A stretch of 64,000 bases of DNA from Nocardioides zeae (lineage in GTDB: Bacteria; Actinomycetota; Actinomycetes; Propionibacteriales; Nocardioidaceae): assembly GCF_030818655.1 (NCBI RefSeq), contig NZ_JAUTAN010000001.1, forward strand, positions 682,001-746,000, written 5' to 3'. Both the position numbers and the translations under genes were made by a program. The notes beneath the pieces are model-generated. The model was not told the origin of the DNA. It did not search any database and saw only the letters and a program-made list of their open reading frames with translations. Of this stretch, positions 16,506 to 30,328 are shown piece after piece. The stretch's first letter is position 1; every line of letters begins with the position of its first letter.

Positions 16506-17465
16506 ATGAGTCGTCGTGACGCGCTGCTCGCGCTGCTGGTCGCCCTGCTGTGGGGGTTCAACTTCGTCGTCATCGAGCGGGGCATGGACGGGATCCCGCC
16601 GCTGCTGTTCCTCGCGCTGCGCTTCGTGGTGGTCGTCGTGCCCGCCGTCCTCCTCGTGCCCCGCCCCGACCTGCCGTGGACGGCCGTCGCGCGCGTCGGC
16701 GTGCTCATGTCGCTGGGCCAGTTCGGGTTCCTGTACGCCTCGATGCACGCCGGCATGCCTCCGGGCCTGGCCGCGCTCGTGCTCCAGGCCCAGGTGCTGC
16801 TCACCATCGTCATCGCCGCCGGCGTGCTGGGGGAGCGGCCGAGCGCCCGCCAGGGCGTCGGGGTGCTCGTCGGCAGCCTCGGGCTGGCCGTCGTCGCCGT
16901 CGGCCGCGACGTGACCACGCCGCTCCCGGCGCTGCTGCTGTGCCTCGCCGGCGCGCTGTCGTGGGCAGCGGGCAACGTGGCCGCCCGGGCGGCCGGCGCC
17001 GTCGGCGGGCTGTCGCTGACGGTGTGGTCGGCCCTCGTCGTACCCGTGCCGGCGCTGGGCCTGTCCCTCCTGCTCGACGGTCCGGCCGCGGTCGGGGCGG
17101 GGCTCGCCGCGATCGGGGTCCCGGCGCTGCTGTCGACGCTCTACACGGCGGTGCTCGCCTCGCTGGTGGGCTACGGGATCTTCACCGGTCTGCTCGGCCG
17201 CTACCCGGCCGGGAAGGTCGTGCCCTGGATCCTGCTCGTGCCCCCGGTCGCCATGACCTCGGCCTGGCTGCTGCGCGGGGACCGGCCGGCGCCGCTCGAG
17301 GTCGCCGGGGGCCTGGTGCTGCTCGCCGGGGCGGCGGTGGCGCTGCTGCCGGAGCGAGGCCGCCGTGGCGTCCCGGTGGCCGCGACGGCCACCGTGGGCG
17401 AGGGGACGGCCCCGGCGCCTCAGCGCTCGGGCGCGTCGACCCCGTGCCGCCCGGACTCGGTGTAG
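16506..17465 (+). CDS. EamA-family transporter (LysR-linked)
   Basis: A 319-residue membrane protein with ten predicted helices and two EamA domains; the N-terminal ALLWGFNFVVIERG is typical of the YedA/RhtA-like group that exports amino acids or metabolites. The ATG at 16506 is the first in-frame start after the LysR promoter region. The last 46 bp overlap, on the opposite strand, the 3' end of the Nudix gene; the hydrophilic tail encoded there is poorly constrained. It is the second EamA transporter in the window and not a close copy of the first. Confidence 0.9.
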   Translation: MSRRDALLALLVALLWGFNFVVIERGMDGIPPLLFLALRFVVVVVPAVLLVPRPDLPWTAVARVGVLMSLGQFGFLYASMHAGMPPGLAALVLQAQVLLTIVIAAGVLGERPSARQGVGVLVGSLGLAVVAVGRDVTTPLPALLLCLAGALSWAAGNVAARAAGAVGGLSLTVWSALVVPVPALGLSLLLDGPAAVGAGLAAIGVPALLSTLYTAVLASLVGYGIFTGLLGRYPAGKVVPWILLVPPVAMTSAWLLRGDRPAPLEVAGGLVLLAGAAVALLPERGRRGVPVAATATVGEGTAPAPQRSGASTPCRPDSV

Positions 17466-18241
17466 GCCGGCGCTCCGCCGCCCAGGTTCTCGAGGGCGGC
17501 GACGACGCGACGGGCCGTGAAGTCGGCGCAGCGCTCGAGGACCTCCTCGGGGGTGCAGAAGGCGATCCCCTTGATCTCCTTCTCCTCCTTGACGACGCGG
17601 GACACGAGGTCCTCTCCGTCGTGGACGCCGCCGTCGAACACGAGGGTCACGGCGTCGTCCCAGCCGCTCCACGGGGGGAGCCAGTCCGTGAGGAGCAGCC
17701 GACCCGCGGGGATCTCGAGGGCGAGCTCCTCGCGGACCTCCCGAGCGGTCGCCAGCTGCGGCGACTCGTTGACCTCGACGACGCCGCCGGGCAGGTCCCA
17801 GTCGCGCTTGTAGGTGAGCTGGCATAGCAGCACCCGGCCCTCGCGGTCGCGCACCAGCATCTGGCCGATCGCGCGCTTGCGGGGGAGGAACGAGTTGAGC
17901 AGCGCCCGGAACCCCTCGGGCGCGTCCGTCGGGACGTCGTCGGCGAGACGGGCGTAGAGCACGTGGTCGACCGGCCCCTCCGGCAGCGGGATGCCCCGCA
18001 GCACGCCCTCGCGACGCATCCCCGACCAGGTGGCCACCCGCTGCCCGAGGCTGTCGTCCGCGCGCACCCGGGCCTCGACCCGCGCGTGGTCCACGAGGGC
18101 CGCCTCGACGGCCGCGCGCACGAGGCCCACGGCCGCGGACCAGCCCTCGTCGGTGACGGACGAGCCCCAGGTGACGTGGGCGACGCCCGGGGAAAGCGTG
18201 GTGACCGACACGGGGGCGGGGGCGGCACTCACGCTGGCCAC
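17420..18241 (-). CDS. GNAT-like/Nudix hydrolase fusion
   Basis: A 273-residue protein. Residues 1-115 resemble a GNAT-type acyltransferase fragment (VEARVRADDSLGQRVA, GMRREGVLRG, DHVLYARLADDVP). Residues 125-255 form a Nudix domain with the Nudix box GGVVEVNESPQLATAREV continuing REELALEI, carrying the catalytic REEL. Such hydrolases cleave nucleoside-diphosphate-linked substrates. It starts at GTG 18241, 15 bp after glgB on the same strand, at the end of the glycan run. Whether the GNAT half is active is doubtful, because its acetyl-CoA loop is not obvious. Confidence 0.82.
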   Translation of the reverse strand: MASVSAAPAPVSVTTLSPGVAHVTWGSSVTDEGWSAAVGLVRAAVEAALVDHARVEARVRADDSLGQRVATWSGMRREGVLRGIPLPEGPVDHVLYARLADDVPTDAPEGFRALLNSFLPRKRAIGQMLVRDREGRVLLCQLTYKRDWDLPGGVVEVNESPQLATAREVREELALEIPAGRLLLTDWLPPWSGWDDAVTLVFDGGVHDGEDLVSRVVKEEKEIKGIAFCTPEEVLERCADFTARRVVAALENLGGGAPAYTESGRHGVDAPER

Positions 18242-18256
18242 CCTACCGACCTCCCG

Positions 18257-20476
18257 TCAGGCCCTCCGGAACCAGACGCACGCGAGGGGCGGCACGACGA
18301 CGTCGGCGTGGGCCGGCTGGCCGTGGTGCTCGCCCGCGACGGCCTCGACGGCGCCCAGGTTGCCCACCCCGGACCCGGTGTAGCCCTCGGCGTCGGTGTT
18401 GAGCACCTCGTCCCACCGTCCCTCGCTCGGCAGGCCCAGTCGGAAGTCCCGGTGGGGCACCGCGGAGAAGTTGGCCACGCAGACGACGTCCGGTGCACCC
18501 GGCGTGCGGCGCACGAACGAGAACGTGTTGCGCGCCGCGTCGTTGGCGTCGATCCAGGCGAACCCCGACGGGTCGTTGTCGCTGCCGAACAGGGCGGGGG
18601 AGGCCGTGTAGACGTGGTTGAGGTCGCGCACGAGCGACTGCACGCCGCGGTGCTCCGGGTGGTCGAGCAGCCACCAGTCCAGCTCGCGGGCCTCGGCCCA
18701 CTCCGACTCCTGGCCGATCTCGCAGCCCATGAAGAGCAGCTGCTTGCCCGGGTGGGCCCACATGAAGGCCAGGTAGGCCCGCAGGTTCGCCAGCTGGCGC
18801 CAGCGGTCGCCCGGCATCTTGCGGAGCAGCGAGCCCTTGCCGTGGACGACCTCGTCGTGGCTGATGGGCAGCACGAAGTTCTCGGAGAACGCGTAGACCA
18901 GCGAGAACGTCAGCTCGCCGTGGTGGTAGGACCGGTGCACCGGGTCGTGGGCGACGTAGCCCAGCGAGTCGTGCATCCAGCCCATGTTCCACTTGAACCC
19001 GAACCCGAGCCCGTCCACGCTCGTCGGCTTCGTGACGCCGGGCCACGACGTGGACTCCTCGGCGATCATCACCGCGCCGGGCACCCGCTTGTAGACCGTC
19101 GCGTTGGTCTCCTGCAGCAGCTGCACCGCCTCGAGGTTCTCGCGGCCGCCGTGGACGTTGGGCGTCCACTCGCCCTCCTCGCGGGAGTAGTCGAGGTAGA
19201 GCATCGAGGCCACCCCGTCGACGCGCAGGCCGTCGGCGTGGAACTCCTCGAGCCAGAACAGCGCGTTCGCCACGAGGAAGTTGCGCACCTCGCGCCGCCC
19301 GAAGTTGAAGATGTGGCTGCCCCACTCCTTGTGCCAGCCGCGCTGGGGGTTGGGGTCCTCGTAGAGCGGCGTGCCGTCGAAGCGGGGGAGCGCCCACGCG
19401 TCCGTGGCGAAGTGGCCGGGCACCCAGTCGAGGATGACGCCGATGCCGGCCTGGTGCAGCCGGTCGACGAGGCGCTTGAAGCCGTCGGGGTCGCCGAAGC
19501 GCGCGTCCGTCGCGTAGTACGACGTCACGTGGTAGCCCCACGAGCCACCGAACGGGTGCTGCATGACCGGCATCAGCTCGACGTGGGTGAAGCCCAGGTC
19601 GGCCAGGTAGGGCACGAGCTCGTCGGCGAGCTCGTCGTAGCTGCGCCCGCGGCGCCACGAGGCCAGGTGGAGCTCGTAGATCGACATGGCCTCCGCGACC
19701 GGCTGCCGCCCGGCGCGCGCCGTCATCCACTCCTCGTCGTGCCACTCGTGCCGCGACGTGTGCACCACCGAGGCGGTGCGCGGCGCGACCTCGGTGTGGA
19801 AGGCCAGCGGGTCCGCCTTCTCCCGCCACACCCCGTCGGCCCCGAGCACGTCCAGCTTGTAGCGCGCGCCGGAGCCCACGCCCGGGAGGAAGAGCTCCCA
19901 CACGCCGGAGACACCGAGCTGGCGCATCGGCAGCTCCCGCGAGTCCCAGGACGAGAAGTCGCCCTTGACCCGTACGGCGCGGGCCTGGGGCGCCCACACC
20001 GCGAACGACGTGCCGTGGACGTCGCCGAGCGCGCCCGGGTAGTGGCGCACGTGGGCGCCGAGCACCGTCCACAGCTGCTCGTGCCGGCCCTCGTTGACGA
20101 GGTGGAGGTCCGTCTCGCCGAGCGTGGGGAGGAACCGGTAGGGGTCGTCGACCTCGACGGGCTCCTCCTCGCCGTACCCGATCCGGAGGCGGTAGTCGGG
20201 CACGTCCGCGACGGGCAGCACGCCCACCCAGACCCCGCCCCGCTCGTGGGTGAGCGGGACGCTGCCGCCCGCGTGGACGACCTCGATGCTGCTCGCGAGG
20301 TGCCGCAGCACCCGCACGGTCACCGCGCCGTCGTGCACGTGGGGCCCGAGCACCCGGTGGGGGTCGCCGTGCTCGCCGGCGACCAGGAGCTCCAGCTCGG
20401 TGGTGTCGACGGGGGCGGGACCCGGGGTCGAGGAGGTGGGGGTGCTGCTGCTGTCGCTGTTCTCGGCGGACGTCAT
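18257..20476 (-). CDS. glgB: 1,4-alpha-glucan branching enzyme GlgB
   Basis: A 739-residue GH13 enzyme with an N-terminal CBM48-type region and the branching-enzyme core. Catalytic residues are Asp420 in GLRVDGVASMLY and Glu473 in MIAEESTSWP, 53 residues apart as in E. coli GlgB, with the transition-state Asp in LPISHDEVVHGKGS. It introduces alpha-1,6 branches into the linear glucan made by GlgE. The ATG overlaps the stop of the maltokinase gene (ATGA), fixing the start, so the two are translationally coupled. Confidence 0.97.
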   Translation of the reverse strand: MTSAENSDSSSTPTSSTPGPAPVDTTELELLVAGEHGDPHRVLGPHVHDGAVTVRVLRHLASSIEVVHAGGSVPLTHERGGVWVGVLPVADVPDYRLRIGYGEEEPVEVDDPYRFLPTLGETDLHLVNEGRHEQLWTVLGAHVRHYPGALGDVHGTSFAVWAPQARAVRVKGDFSSWDSRELPMRQLGVSGVWELFLPGVGSGARYKLDVLGADGVWREKADPLAFHTEVAPRTASVVHTSRHEWHDEEWMTARAGRQPVAEAMSIYELHLASWRRGRSYDELADELVPYLADLGFTHVELMPVMQHPFGGSWGYHVTSYYATDARFGDPDGFKRLVDRLHQAGIGVILDWVPGHFATDAWALPRFDGTPLYEDPNPQRGWHKEWGSHIFNFGRREVRNFLVANALFWLEEFHADGLRVDGVASMLYLDYSREEGEWTPNVHGGRENLEAVQLLQETNATVYKRVPGAVMIAEESTSWPGVTKPTSVDGLGFGFKWNMGWMHDSLGYVAHDPVHRSYHHGELTFSLVYAFSENFVLPISHDEVVHGKGSLLRKMPGDRWRQLANLRAYLAFMWAHPGKQLLFMGCEIGQESEWAEARELDWWLLDHPEHRGVQSLVRDLNHVYTASPALFGSDNDPSGFAWIDANDAARNTFSFVRRTPGAPDVVCVANFSAVPHRDFRLGLPSEGRWDEVLNTDAEGYTGSGVGNLGAVEAVAGEHHGQPAHADVVVPPLACVWFRRA

Positions 20477-21980
20477 GCGGCTCCGATCCGTGCGATCGCG
20501 GCGAGGGGGATGCCAACCCAGCCGGGGCGGTTGCGGGTCTCGTAGACGGTCTCGTAGACCGCCTTGTCCGCGACGTACGCGCTGAGGAGGACCTCCTCGG
20601 CGGGGGTCAGGCCCCGGCCGGCGTAGCTCGCGAGGAAGGCGCGGCGGTTGTGCCCGGCCCACTCCTCGGCGCGGTGGTGGCGCTGGCGGGCCGTCGCCTC
20701 GTCGGGTGCCTCCAGGGTGCGGGCGGCGACCCGGGGGGCGTAGTCGAACGACCGCAGCATCCCGGCGACGTCGCGCCAGACGGAGTCGGGGCGCACGCGG
20801 TCGGCCAGCGGCTTCGCCGGCTCGCCCTCGAAGTCGACGATCTTCCAGCCCTTGGTGGTGCGCAGCGTCTGCCCGAGGTGCAGGTCGCCGTGCACGCGCT
20901 GCACGGGCACCTCGTCGAGCTGGGCGACCCGGGCGAACAGGCGGTGCAGGCCCTCGGCGTGCGGCTCGAGCTCGGGGACGACGGCGAGGGCGGCCTCGAG
21001 GCGCGAGGTCATCGCGGCGGCGAGGCCGGCGGTGGCGTCACCGCGGCGTACCTCGACCGGGAAGTGCTGGGCGAGCGCGGCGTGCGTCTCGGCCAGGGCG
21101 ACGCCCAGGCGGGCGGACTCCCCGGCGAAGTCACCGCCGACCTCGTCGGCGTGCAGGTCGGCCTCGGCGAAGAGGTTGCGGACGGAGGCCTGGGCGAGGT
21201 CCCACCCGTCGCTGGCCGTGCGGAGGAACTGCTGCAGCATCGCGAGCTGCACGACCCCGCCCTCGACCTCCACGTCGAGCCAGCCGAACAGCTCGGCGGC
21301 GTGGGGGGAGCCGGCGCGGGTGAGCACCTCGTGCACCTCGACGTCGGGGTTCACCCCCGGCGTGACCTTGCGGAAGATCTTCATGAGCGCGTCCTCGCCG
21401 AACATCACCGACGAGTTGGACTGCTCACCGCTGAACAGGCTGGCGCGGGCGTCGACCTCGAGGTCGTAGCCCGGCAGGCGGTGGAAGTCGAGGCCGCCGA
21501 CGCGCCACGCACCCCCGGCCGCACCGTGCCCCGCGCGGTCGAACGCGACGAGCCAGGCGTGCAGGGCCACGCGGTCGTGGGGCGCGTCGTAGACGTGGGC
21601 GTACGACGCGGAACCGTCCGCGTCGGCCGGGAGGCCCGGCACGTCCCACCAGCCGACGAAGGCGTGGTCGAGGCGCTCCTGGTGGTCGCGGTAGCAGGAC
21701 AGCGGCACCTGGTAGAGCTCGGTGGCCGCCTCGCCGCTGTCCGAGCCGCGGGCGTCGGTGTAGGTCACCTCGACGAGCTCGACGACCACGAGGGGGTCGT
21801 CGGCGCCCCCGGTGCCGCCCAGGTCGCCCACGCGGCGCACGTCGGTCACCGCGAACGGTCGGCCCTTGCCGCCGAACCAACGGGCGCGGGTGAGCAGGTC
21901 GGCCAGACGCTCCTCGACGGTGTGGGGCGCGTCGGTCGGAGGGCCGGTCGGCGGCGTGCTCGTCGGGTCGGGTGTCTCGC

Positions 21981-21984
<4 letters not shown>
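20473..21984 (-). CDS. mak: Maltokinase (Mak/Pep2)
   Basis: A 503-residue protein with an N-terminal cap domain ([13 protein letters not shown]) and an aminoglycoside-phosphotransferase-like kinase core: [16 protein letters not shown], catalytic [11 protein letters not shown] and metal-binding KIVDFEGEP. It phosphorylates maltose with ATP to give maltose-1-phosphate for GlgE. The start at 21984 overlaps the treS stop, and its stop overlaps the glgB start, both as ATGA. Some actinobacteria carry a TreS-Pep2 fusion; here they are separate genes. Confidence 0.95.
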
Positions 21985-23761
<1,777 letters not shown>

Positions 23762-23765
<4 letters not shown>

Positions 23766-25753
23766 CGCAGGCTCCTGAGGGTCAGCACGTGGGCCGGCTC
23801 GTGGCCCGGGTCGAGACGGACGTAGTTGTGCTCGCGCCACGTCCACGTCTCGCCGGTGAAGGCGTCGGTGACCTCGTAGGCGTCGCCCCAGTCGAGACCG
23901 AGCGAGGGCATGTCCAGGTGGACGGTGGTCTCCCGCGTGGCGTGCGGGTCCAGGTTGATCACCACGATGACGACGTCGTCGGCGCCATCGGGCCCGTCGG
24001 TACCCGTCGCGCGCTTGGAGTAGACCAGCACGTTCTCGTCGTCGCTGTGGTGGATGGTGAGGTTGCGGAGCAGCTGCAGCGCGCGGTGCTCGCGCCGTAC
24101 CTCGTTGAGGCGGGTGAGGTACGGCGTCAGCGTGCGCCCCTCGGCCTCCGCGGTCTCCCAGTCGCGGATGCGGACCTGGTACTTCTCCGAGTCGAGGTAC
24201 TCCTCGCTCCCCGGCTTCACCGCGACGTGCTCGAACAGCTCGTAGCCCGCGTAGACCCCGTAGGTCGGGGAGCTCGTGGCGGCGAGGGCCGCGCGGATCT
24301 TGAAGACCGGGGGGCCGCCGTACTGCAGCGAGGCGTGGAGGATGTCGGGGGTGTTGACGAAGAAGTTCGGCCGCATCAGGTGGTCGGTCTCCGACGTGAG
24401 CTCGCGGAGGTAGTCCTCGATCTCCCACTTCGCGGTGCGCCACGTGAAGTAGGTGTAGGACTGGTGGAACCCGATCGCGCCGAGCCCCTGCATCATCGCC
24501 GGCTTCGTGAAGGCCTCCGCCAGGAAGATCACGTCGGGGTCGGTGCGGCGGACCTCGCGCAGCAGCCACTCCCAGAACGCGACCGGCTTGGTGTGGGGGT
24601 TGTCGACGCGGAAGATCCGCACCCCGTGGCTCATCCACAGCTTGACGACGCGGAGCACCTCGCGGCAGATGCCGGTCGGGTCGTTGTCGAAGTTGATGGG
24701 GTAGATGTCCTGGTACTTCTTCGGCGGGTTCTCGGCGTAGGCGATCGTGCCGTCGGCGCGCGTGGTGAACCACTCCGGGTTGCTCGTGACCCAGGGGTGG
24801 TCGGGCGCGGCCTGCAGCGCCAGGTCGAGGGCGACCTCGAGCCCGAGCTCGCCGGCGCGCGCGACGAACGCGTCGAAGTCGGCGAACGTGCCGAGGTCGG
24901 GGTGGATCGCGTCGTGCCCGCCGTCCTTCGAGCCGATCGCCCAGGGCGAGCCGGGGTCGCCGGGACCCGGGGTGAGCGTGTTGTTGGGGCCCTTGCGGTT
25001 GACCTCGCCGATCGGGTGGATCGGCGGGAGATAGACGACGTCGAAGCCGGCGGCGGCGACGGCGTCGAGGCGCTTCGCCGCCGTGCGGAACGTGCCGGAC
25101 ACGACCGTGCCGTCGCTGTCGACGCGGGCGCCCTCCGACCGCGGGAAGAACTCGTACCAGCTGCCGAAGAGCGCGCGCGGGCGGTCGGCGTAGAACGGGT
25201 AGGGCCCCTCGAGCGTGAGGAGCTCGCGGAGCGGATGGGCCGCCAGCACCGCGGTGAGGGCGGGCTCCTGCAGCGCCGCGAGGCGGGCGCCGGCGGGGTC
25301 GCCGGTCGCCGATGCGGCCTCCAGCGCCGTCGTCACGACGGTCGTCTCGTCGGCCGTCAGGTCGCCGGCGGCCAGGACGCGCTCGAGCAGCAGCCGACCC
25401 TCGAGGAAGGTGAGCTCGACGTCGACGCCGGCCGGGACCTTCAGCCCGGCGGCGTGCTGCCACGTGGCGATCGGGTCCGACCACGACTGCACGGTGAACG
25501 TCCAGGCGCCCTCGACGTCGGGGGTGACGGTCGCGGCGTACTCGTTGGGCTCGGTGGGGTGCAGCTCCATCCGGACGGGCGCGCGTTGCACGCCCGCGGG
25601 GTCCGTGAGGACCACCTCGGCTCCTAGCTTGTCGTGACCCTCCCGGAAGACGGTGGCGGTCACGCGGAAGGGCTCGTCCCGGGTCGCCTTGGCCGGTTGG
25701 CGGCCGAGGTCGACGACGGGCGCGACGTTCATGACGGGGATGCGTCCGACCAT
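23762..25753 (-). CDS. glgE: Maltose-1-phosphate maltosyltransferase GlgE
   Basis: A 663-residue GH13_3 enzyme. An N-terminal domain contributes to the dimer, and the catalytic barrel carries Asp384 in [11 protein letters not shown] and Glu413 in FLAEAFTKP, 29 residues apart as in Streptomyces GlgE. The [20 protein letters not shown] and [12 protein letters not shown] motifs are diagnostic. It transfers maltosyl units from maltose-1-phosphate to growing alpha-1,4-glucan. It heads the four-gene ATGA-linked block glgE-treS-mak-glgB and lies 31 bp after the channel-like gene. Confidence 0.97.
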
Positions 25754-25784
25754 GTCCCCGAACCTAGTGGGTGGGGCCAGACGA

Positions 25785-26495
25785 TCAGGAGGAGCGACGC
25801 GCCTTGCGGGCGCTGAGGAGTGCCATCACGCGCGCGATGACGAGCGCGATGTAGAGCATCCCGGCGATCTGCTCGAGCATGACCACCGACCGGGCGTGGG
25901 GGAGCACCGGCACCACGTCGGAGAGGCCGGTGCTCGTCAGTGTCGTCACGGAGAGGAACAGCAGCTCGACCCAGCTCCGTTGCTGCTCCGCGTCGACCGC
26001 CGCCGTGAAGGAGCCGGGCCACACGACCTGGACCGCGACGTACAGGTAGGCGAAGCCCCAGGCCACGACGGTGAAGGTCGCCCCCGTCGCCCAGATCTCG
26101 TCGTTGGTGACCTCGTCGTCGTGGAACATGTAACGGATCAGCGCCCACGCCGTGTAGAAGTAGAAGACCGCGTGGAGCAGCGAGGACCCGACCACGATCG
26201 CGCCGTTGTCGGGGCGCATCGCCTCGAGCACCGTGAGCACGACGAGGGGCCCGCCCAGCACCAGCGAGACCCACGTGAGGGCCTGCGTGGCGCGCACGGC
26301 GAAGACCGCCATCACCAGCACGACCAGGCCGATCGTGCCGAAGGCGCCGCGGCCGGTGCCGGAGTCGCCGAGGAACGGGTAGACCAGGATCCCGCCCAGC
26401 TGGGTCAGCATCAGCACCGCCGAGGGGTGCGCGCGCAGCCAGGCCCACGTGTCCCGGAGGGGGGAGGAAACCGATCGTCCGGCCGAGGTCGCCAC
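25785..26495 (-). CDS. Potassium-channel-like two-TM-pore membrane protein with atypical filter
   Basis: About 236 residues with six or seven hydrophobic segments ending in a pore-domain pair. The pore loop reads LFLSVTTLTSTGLSDVVP and is followed by a final helix (SVVMLEQIAGMLYIALVIARVM), the architecture of Ion_trans_2 channels. The usual TVGYGD filter is replaced by TSTGLSD, so selectivity may differ. The start is taken as GTG 26495, the best in-frame option, but it lacks a strong ribosome site. The gene sits between glgX and glgE on the same strand. Confidence 0.8.
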   Translation of the reverse strand: MATSAGRSVSSPLRDTWAWLRAHPSAVLMLTQLGGILVYPFLGDSGTGRGAFGTIGLVVLVMAVFAVRATQALTWVSLVLGGPLVVLTVLEAMRPDNGAIVVGSSLLHAVFYFYTAWALIRYMFHDDEVTNDEIWATGATFTVVAWGFAYLYVAVQVVWPGSFTAAVDAEQQRSWVELLFLSVTTLTSTGLSDVVPVLPHARSVVMLEQIAGMLYIALVIARVMALLSARKARRSS

Positions 26496-26551
26496 GGCGA
26501 GGATGCTGCCACGGCGGCCGGGTGGTCCCTCGGACCGCGCCCGCGACCCGC

Positions 26552-28729
<2,178 letters not shown>

Positions 28730-28826
28730 TCTGGTGGACGGGTGTCGCGACCGCGGCGGTACACCCCGTCCGGATCGTGGTCCCGGTCACCCGGTACGCC
28801 GTACCGTCGCCCGACACGGCACAATG

Positions 28827-28842
28827 CCGACCGAGCGCTCGG
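28827..28842. promoter_or_regulatory. Candidate TetR-type operator upstream of enoyl-CoA hydratase
   Basis: CCGACCGAGCGCTCGG contains the perfect 12-bp palindrome CCGAGCGCTCGG and lies 70 bp before the enoyl-CoA hydratase start. It matches 15 of 16 bases of the site at 7408-7423 in front of the thiolase. The regulator is not in the window. Confidence 0.5.
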
Positions 28843-28911
28843 GGAACCGGCCTGCCGGCCGAGCGCGGGTCGAGGACCGACAGAGGACCGACAGACGAAA
28901 GCGGGAGCGGC

Positions 28912-29691
28912 ATGGGTGAGCACGTCCGACTGGAGGTGGCCGACGGCGTCGGCACCATCCGCCTGGACCGTCCGAAGATGAACGCGATCAGCTTCGCCGT
29001 GCAGGCCGAGCTGCGCGAGGTCGCCCGGGAGGCGACCGAGCGCGACGACGTGCGCGCGGTCGTGATCTGGGGCGGCGAGCGCGTCTTCGCCGCCGGCAAC
29101 GACGTCAAGGAGATGGCCGAGGTCTCCTACACGGGCATGGTCGCCAAGGCCGGGTCGGTGCAGTCGGCGGTCACGGCGATCGCCGCCATCCCCAAGCCGG
29201 TCGTCGCGGCCGTCAACGGCTACGCCCTCGGCGGTGGCTGCGAGCTGGCGCTGGCGGCCGACGTGCGCATCGCGGCCGACAACGCGGTGCTGGGCCAGCC
29301 CGAGATCCTCCTCGGCATCATCCCCGGCGCGGGCGGCACCCAGCGGCTCGCACGGCTCGTCGGGCCGTCGAAGGCGAAGGACCTCATGTTCACGGGACGC
29401 TTCGTGAAGGCCGACGAGGCGCTCGCGATCGGTCTCGTCGACCGGGTCGTCCCGGCGGCCGAGGTGTACGACGCGGCGCTCGCCTGGGCCGGGCAGTTCA
29501 CCGCGGCCGCGGCCTTCGCGCTGCGGGCCGTGAAGGAGTCCGTCGACCAGGGCCTCGAGGTCGACCTGGCGACGGGCCTCGCCATCGAGCGCACCCAGTT
29601 CGCGGCGGTCTTCGCCACCGAGGACGCCGAGATCGGTCTCCGGTCGTTCGTCGAGAACGGTCCGGGCAAGGCGCAGTTCGTCGGCCGATGA
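28912..29691 (+). CDS. Enoyl-CoA hydratase/isomerase family protein
   Basis: A 259-residue crotonase. The oxyanion region is FAAGNDVKEM and YALGGGCELALAADVRIA, with both catalytic glutamates of true hydratases present: Glu111 in GGGCE and Glu131 in GQPEILLGIIPGAGGTQRL. It hydrates trans-2-enoyl-CoA in beta-oxidation. The ATG at 28912 follows GCGGGAG; an upstream in-frame extension has no conserved sequence. It is divergent from glgX. Confidence 0.94.
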   Translation: MGEHVRLEVADGVGTIRLDRPKMNAISFAVQAELREVAREATERDDVRAVVIWGGERVFAAGNDVKEMAEVSYTGMVAKAGSVQSAVTAIAAIPKPVVAAVNGYALGGGCELALAADVRIAADNAVLGQPEILLGIIPGAGGTQRLARLVGPSKAKDLMFTGRFVKADEALAIGLVDRVVPAAEVYDAALAWAGQFTAAAAFALRAVKESVDQGLEVDLATGLAIERTQFAAVFATEDAEIGLRSFVENGPGKAQFVGR

Positions 29692-29787
29692 GTCGGTGCA
29701 CATCGAGCCGGACGAGCCCCGCCGGACGCCGAGACGTGTGCCACACTGGCGCGCGACGGCTTCCCCCGACGACACCGAGGACGTGAC

Positions 29788-30213
29788 GTGGCCGGAATCT
29801 TCAAGCGCGGCGCCGAGGCGCCGGCGAGCGACACCAATGCGACGCGCACGACGGCACCACCCGCGTCGACCGACGCGAACGAGGCCCCCACGCGGTCGCG
29901 CCCCTCGATCTCGGTCGACCAGGTGCGCACCCGGGTGGCCCAGGTGCTGTGGGCGCTCTGCCTCGTCGCGGCGACGCTGCTCGCGGTGGCCGCGCTGTGC
30001 ATCGCCGTCGACGCCAACCAGCAGAACGCGCTCGTCGAGCGCGTCCTCGCGCTCGCGAAGGTGGTGGACCTCAACGTGTTCACGCTCGACGACGGCATCA
30101 TGGCGTTCACGGGCGACAACGCCGAGACCAAGAACGCCCTCGTCAACTACGGCCTCGGGGCCGCGTTCTACCTGGTGGTCGGCCGGGTCCTGGAGCGGCT
30201 CGTCCGCCCCTGA
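29788..30213 (+). CDS. Small membrane protein, unknown function
   Basis: A 141-residue protein with a disordered Thr/Ala/Pro-rich head (1-45), a strong transmembrane helix at about 52-75 (LWALCLVAATLLAVAALCIAV), a short polar loop (FTLDDGIMAFTGDNAETK) and a second helix near the C-terminus (YGLGAAFYLVVGRVLERL). It starts at GTG 29788. I do not recognise a named function. It lies alone between the hydratase and etfBA. Confidence 0.75.
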   Translation: MAGIFKRGAEAPASDTNATRTTAPPASTDANEAPTRSRPSISVDQVRTRVAQVLWALCLVAATLLAVAALCIAVDANQQNALVERVLALAKVVDLNVFTLDDGIMAFTGDNAETKNALVNYGLGAAFYLVVGRVLERLVRP

Positions 30214-30328
30214 CGCCCGGTCCGTCACCACGACGTCGGTGAGACGCACGACACGTCGCACTCTCGTTACCTGCTAGTAGCCTCAGCATCACATCCGAGT
30301 CACAGGAGGGGCCGCGAGGCCACACGCC

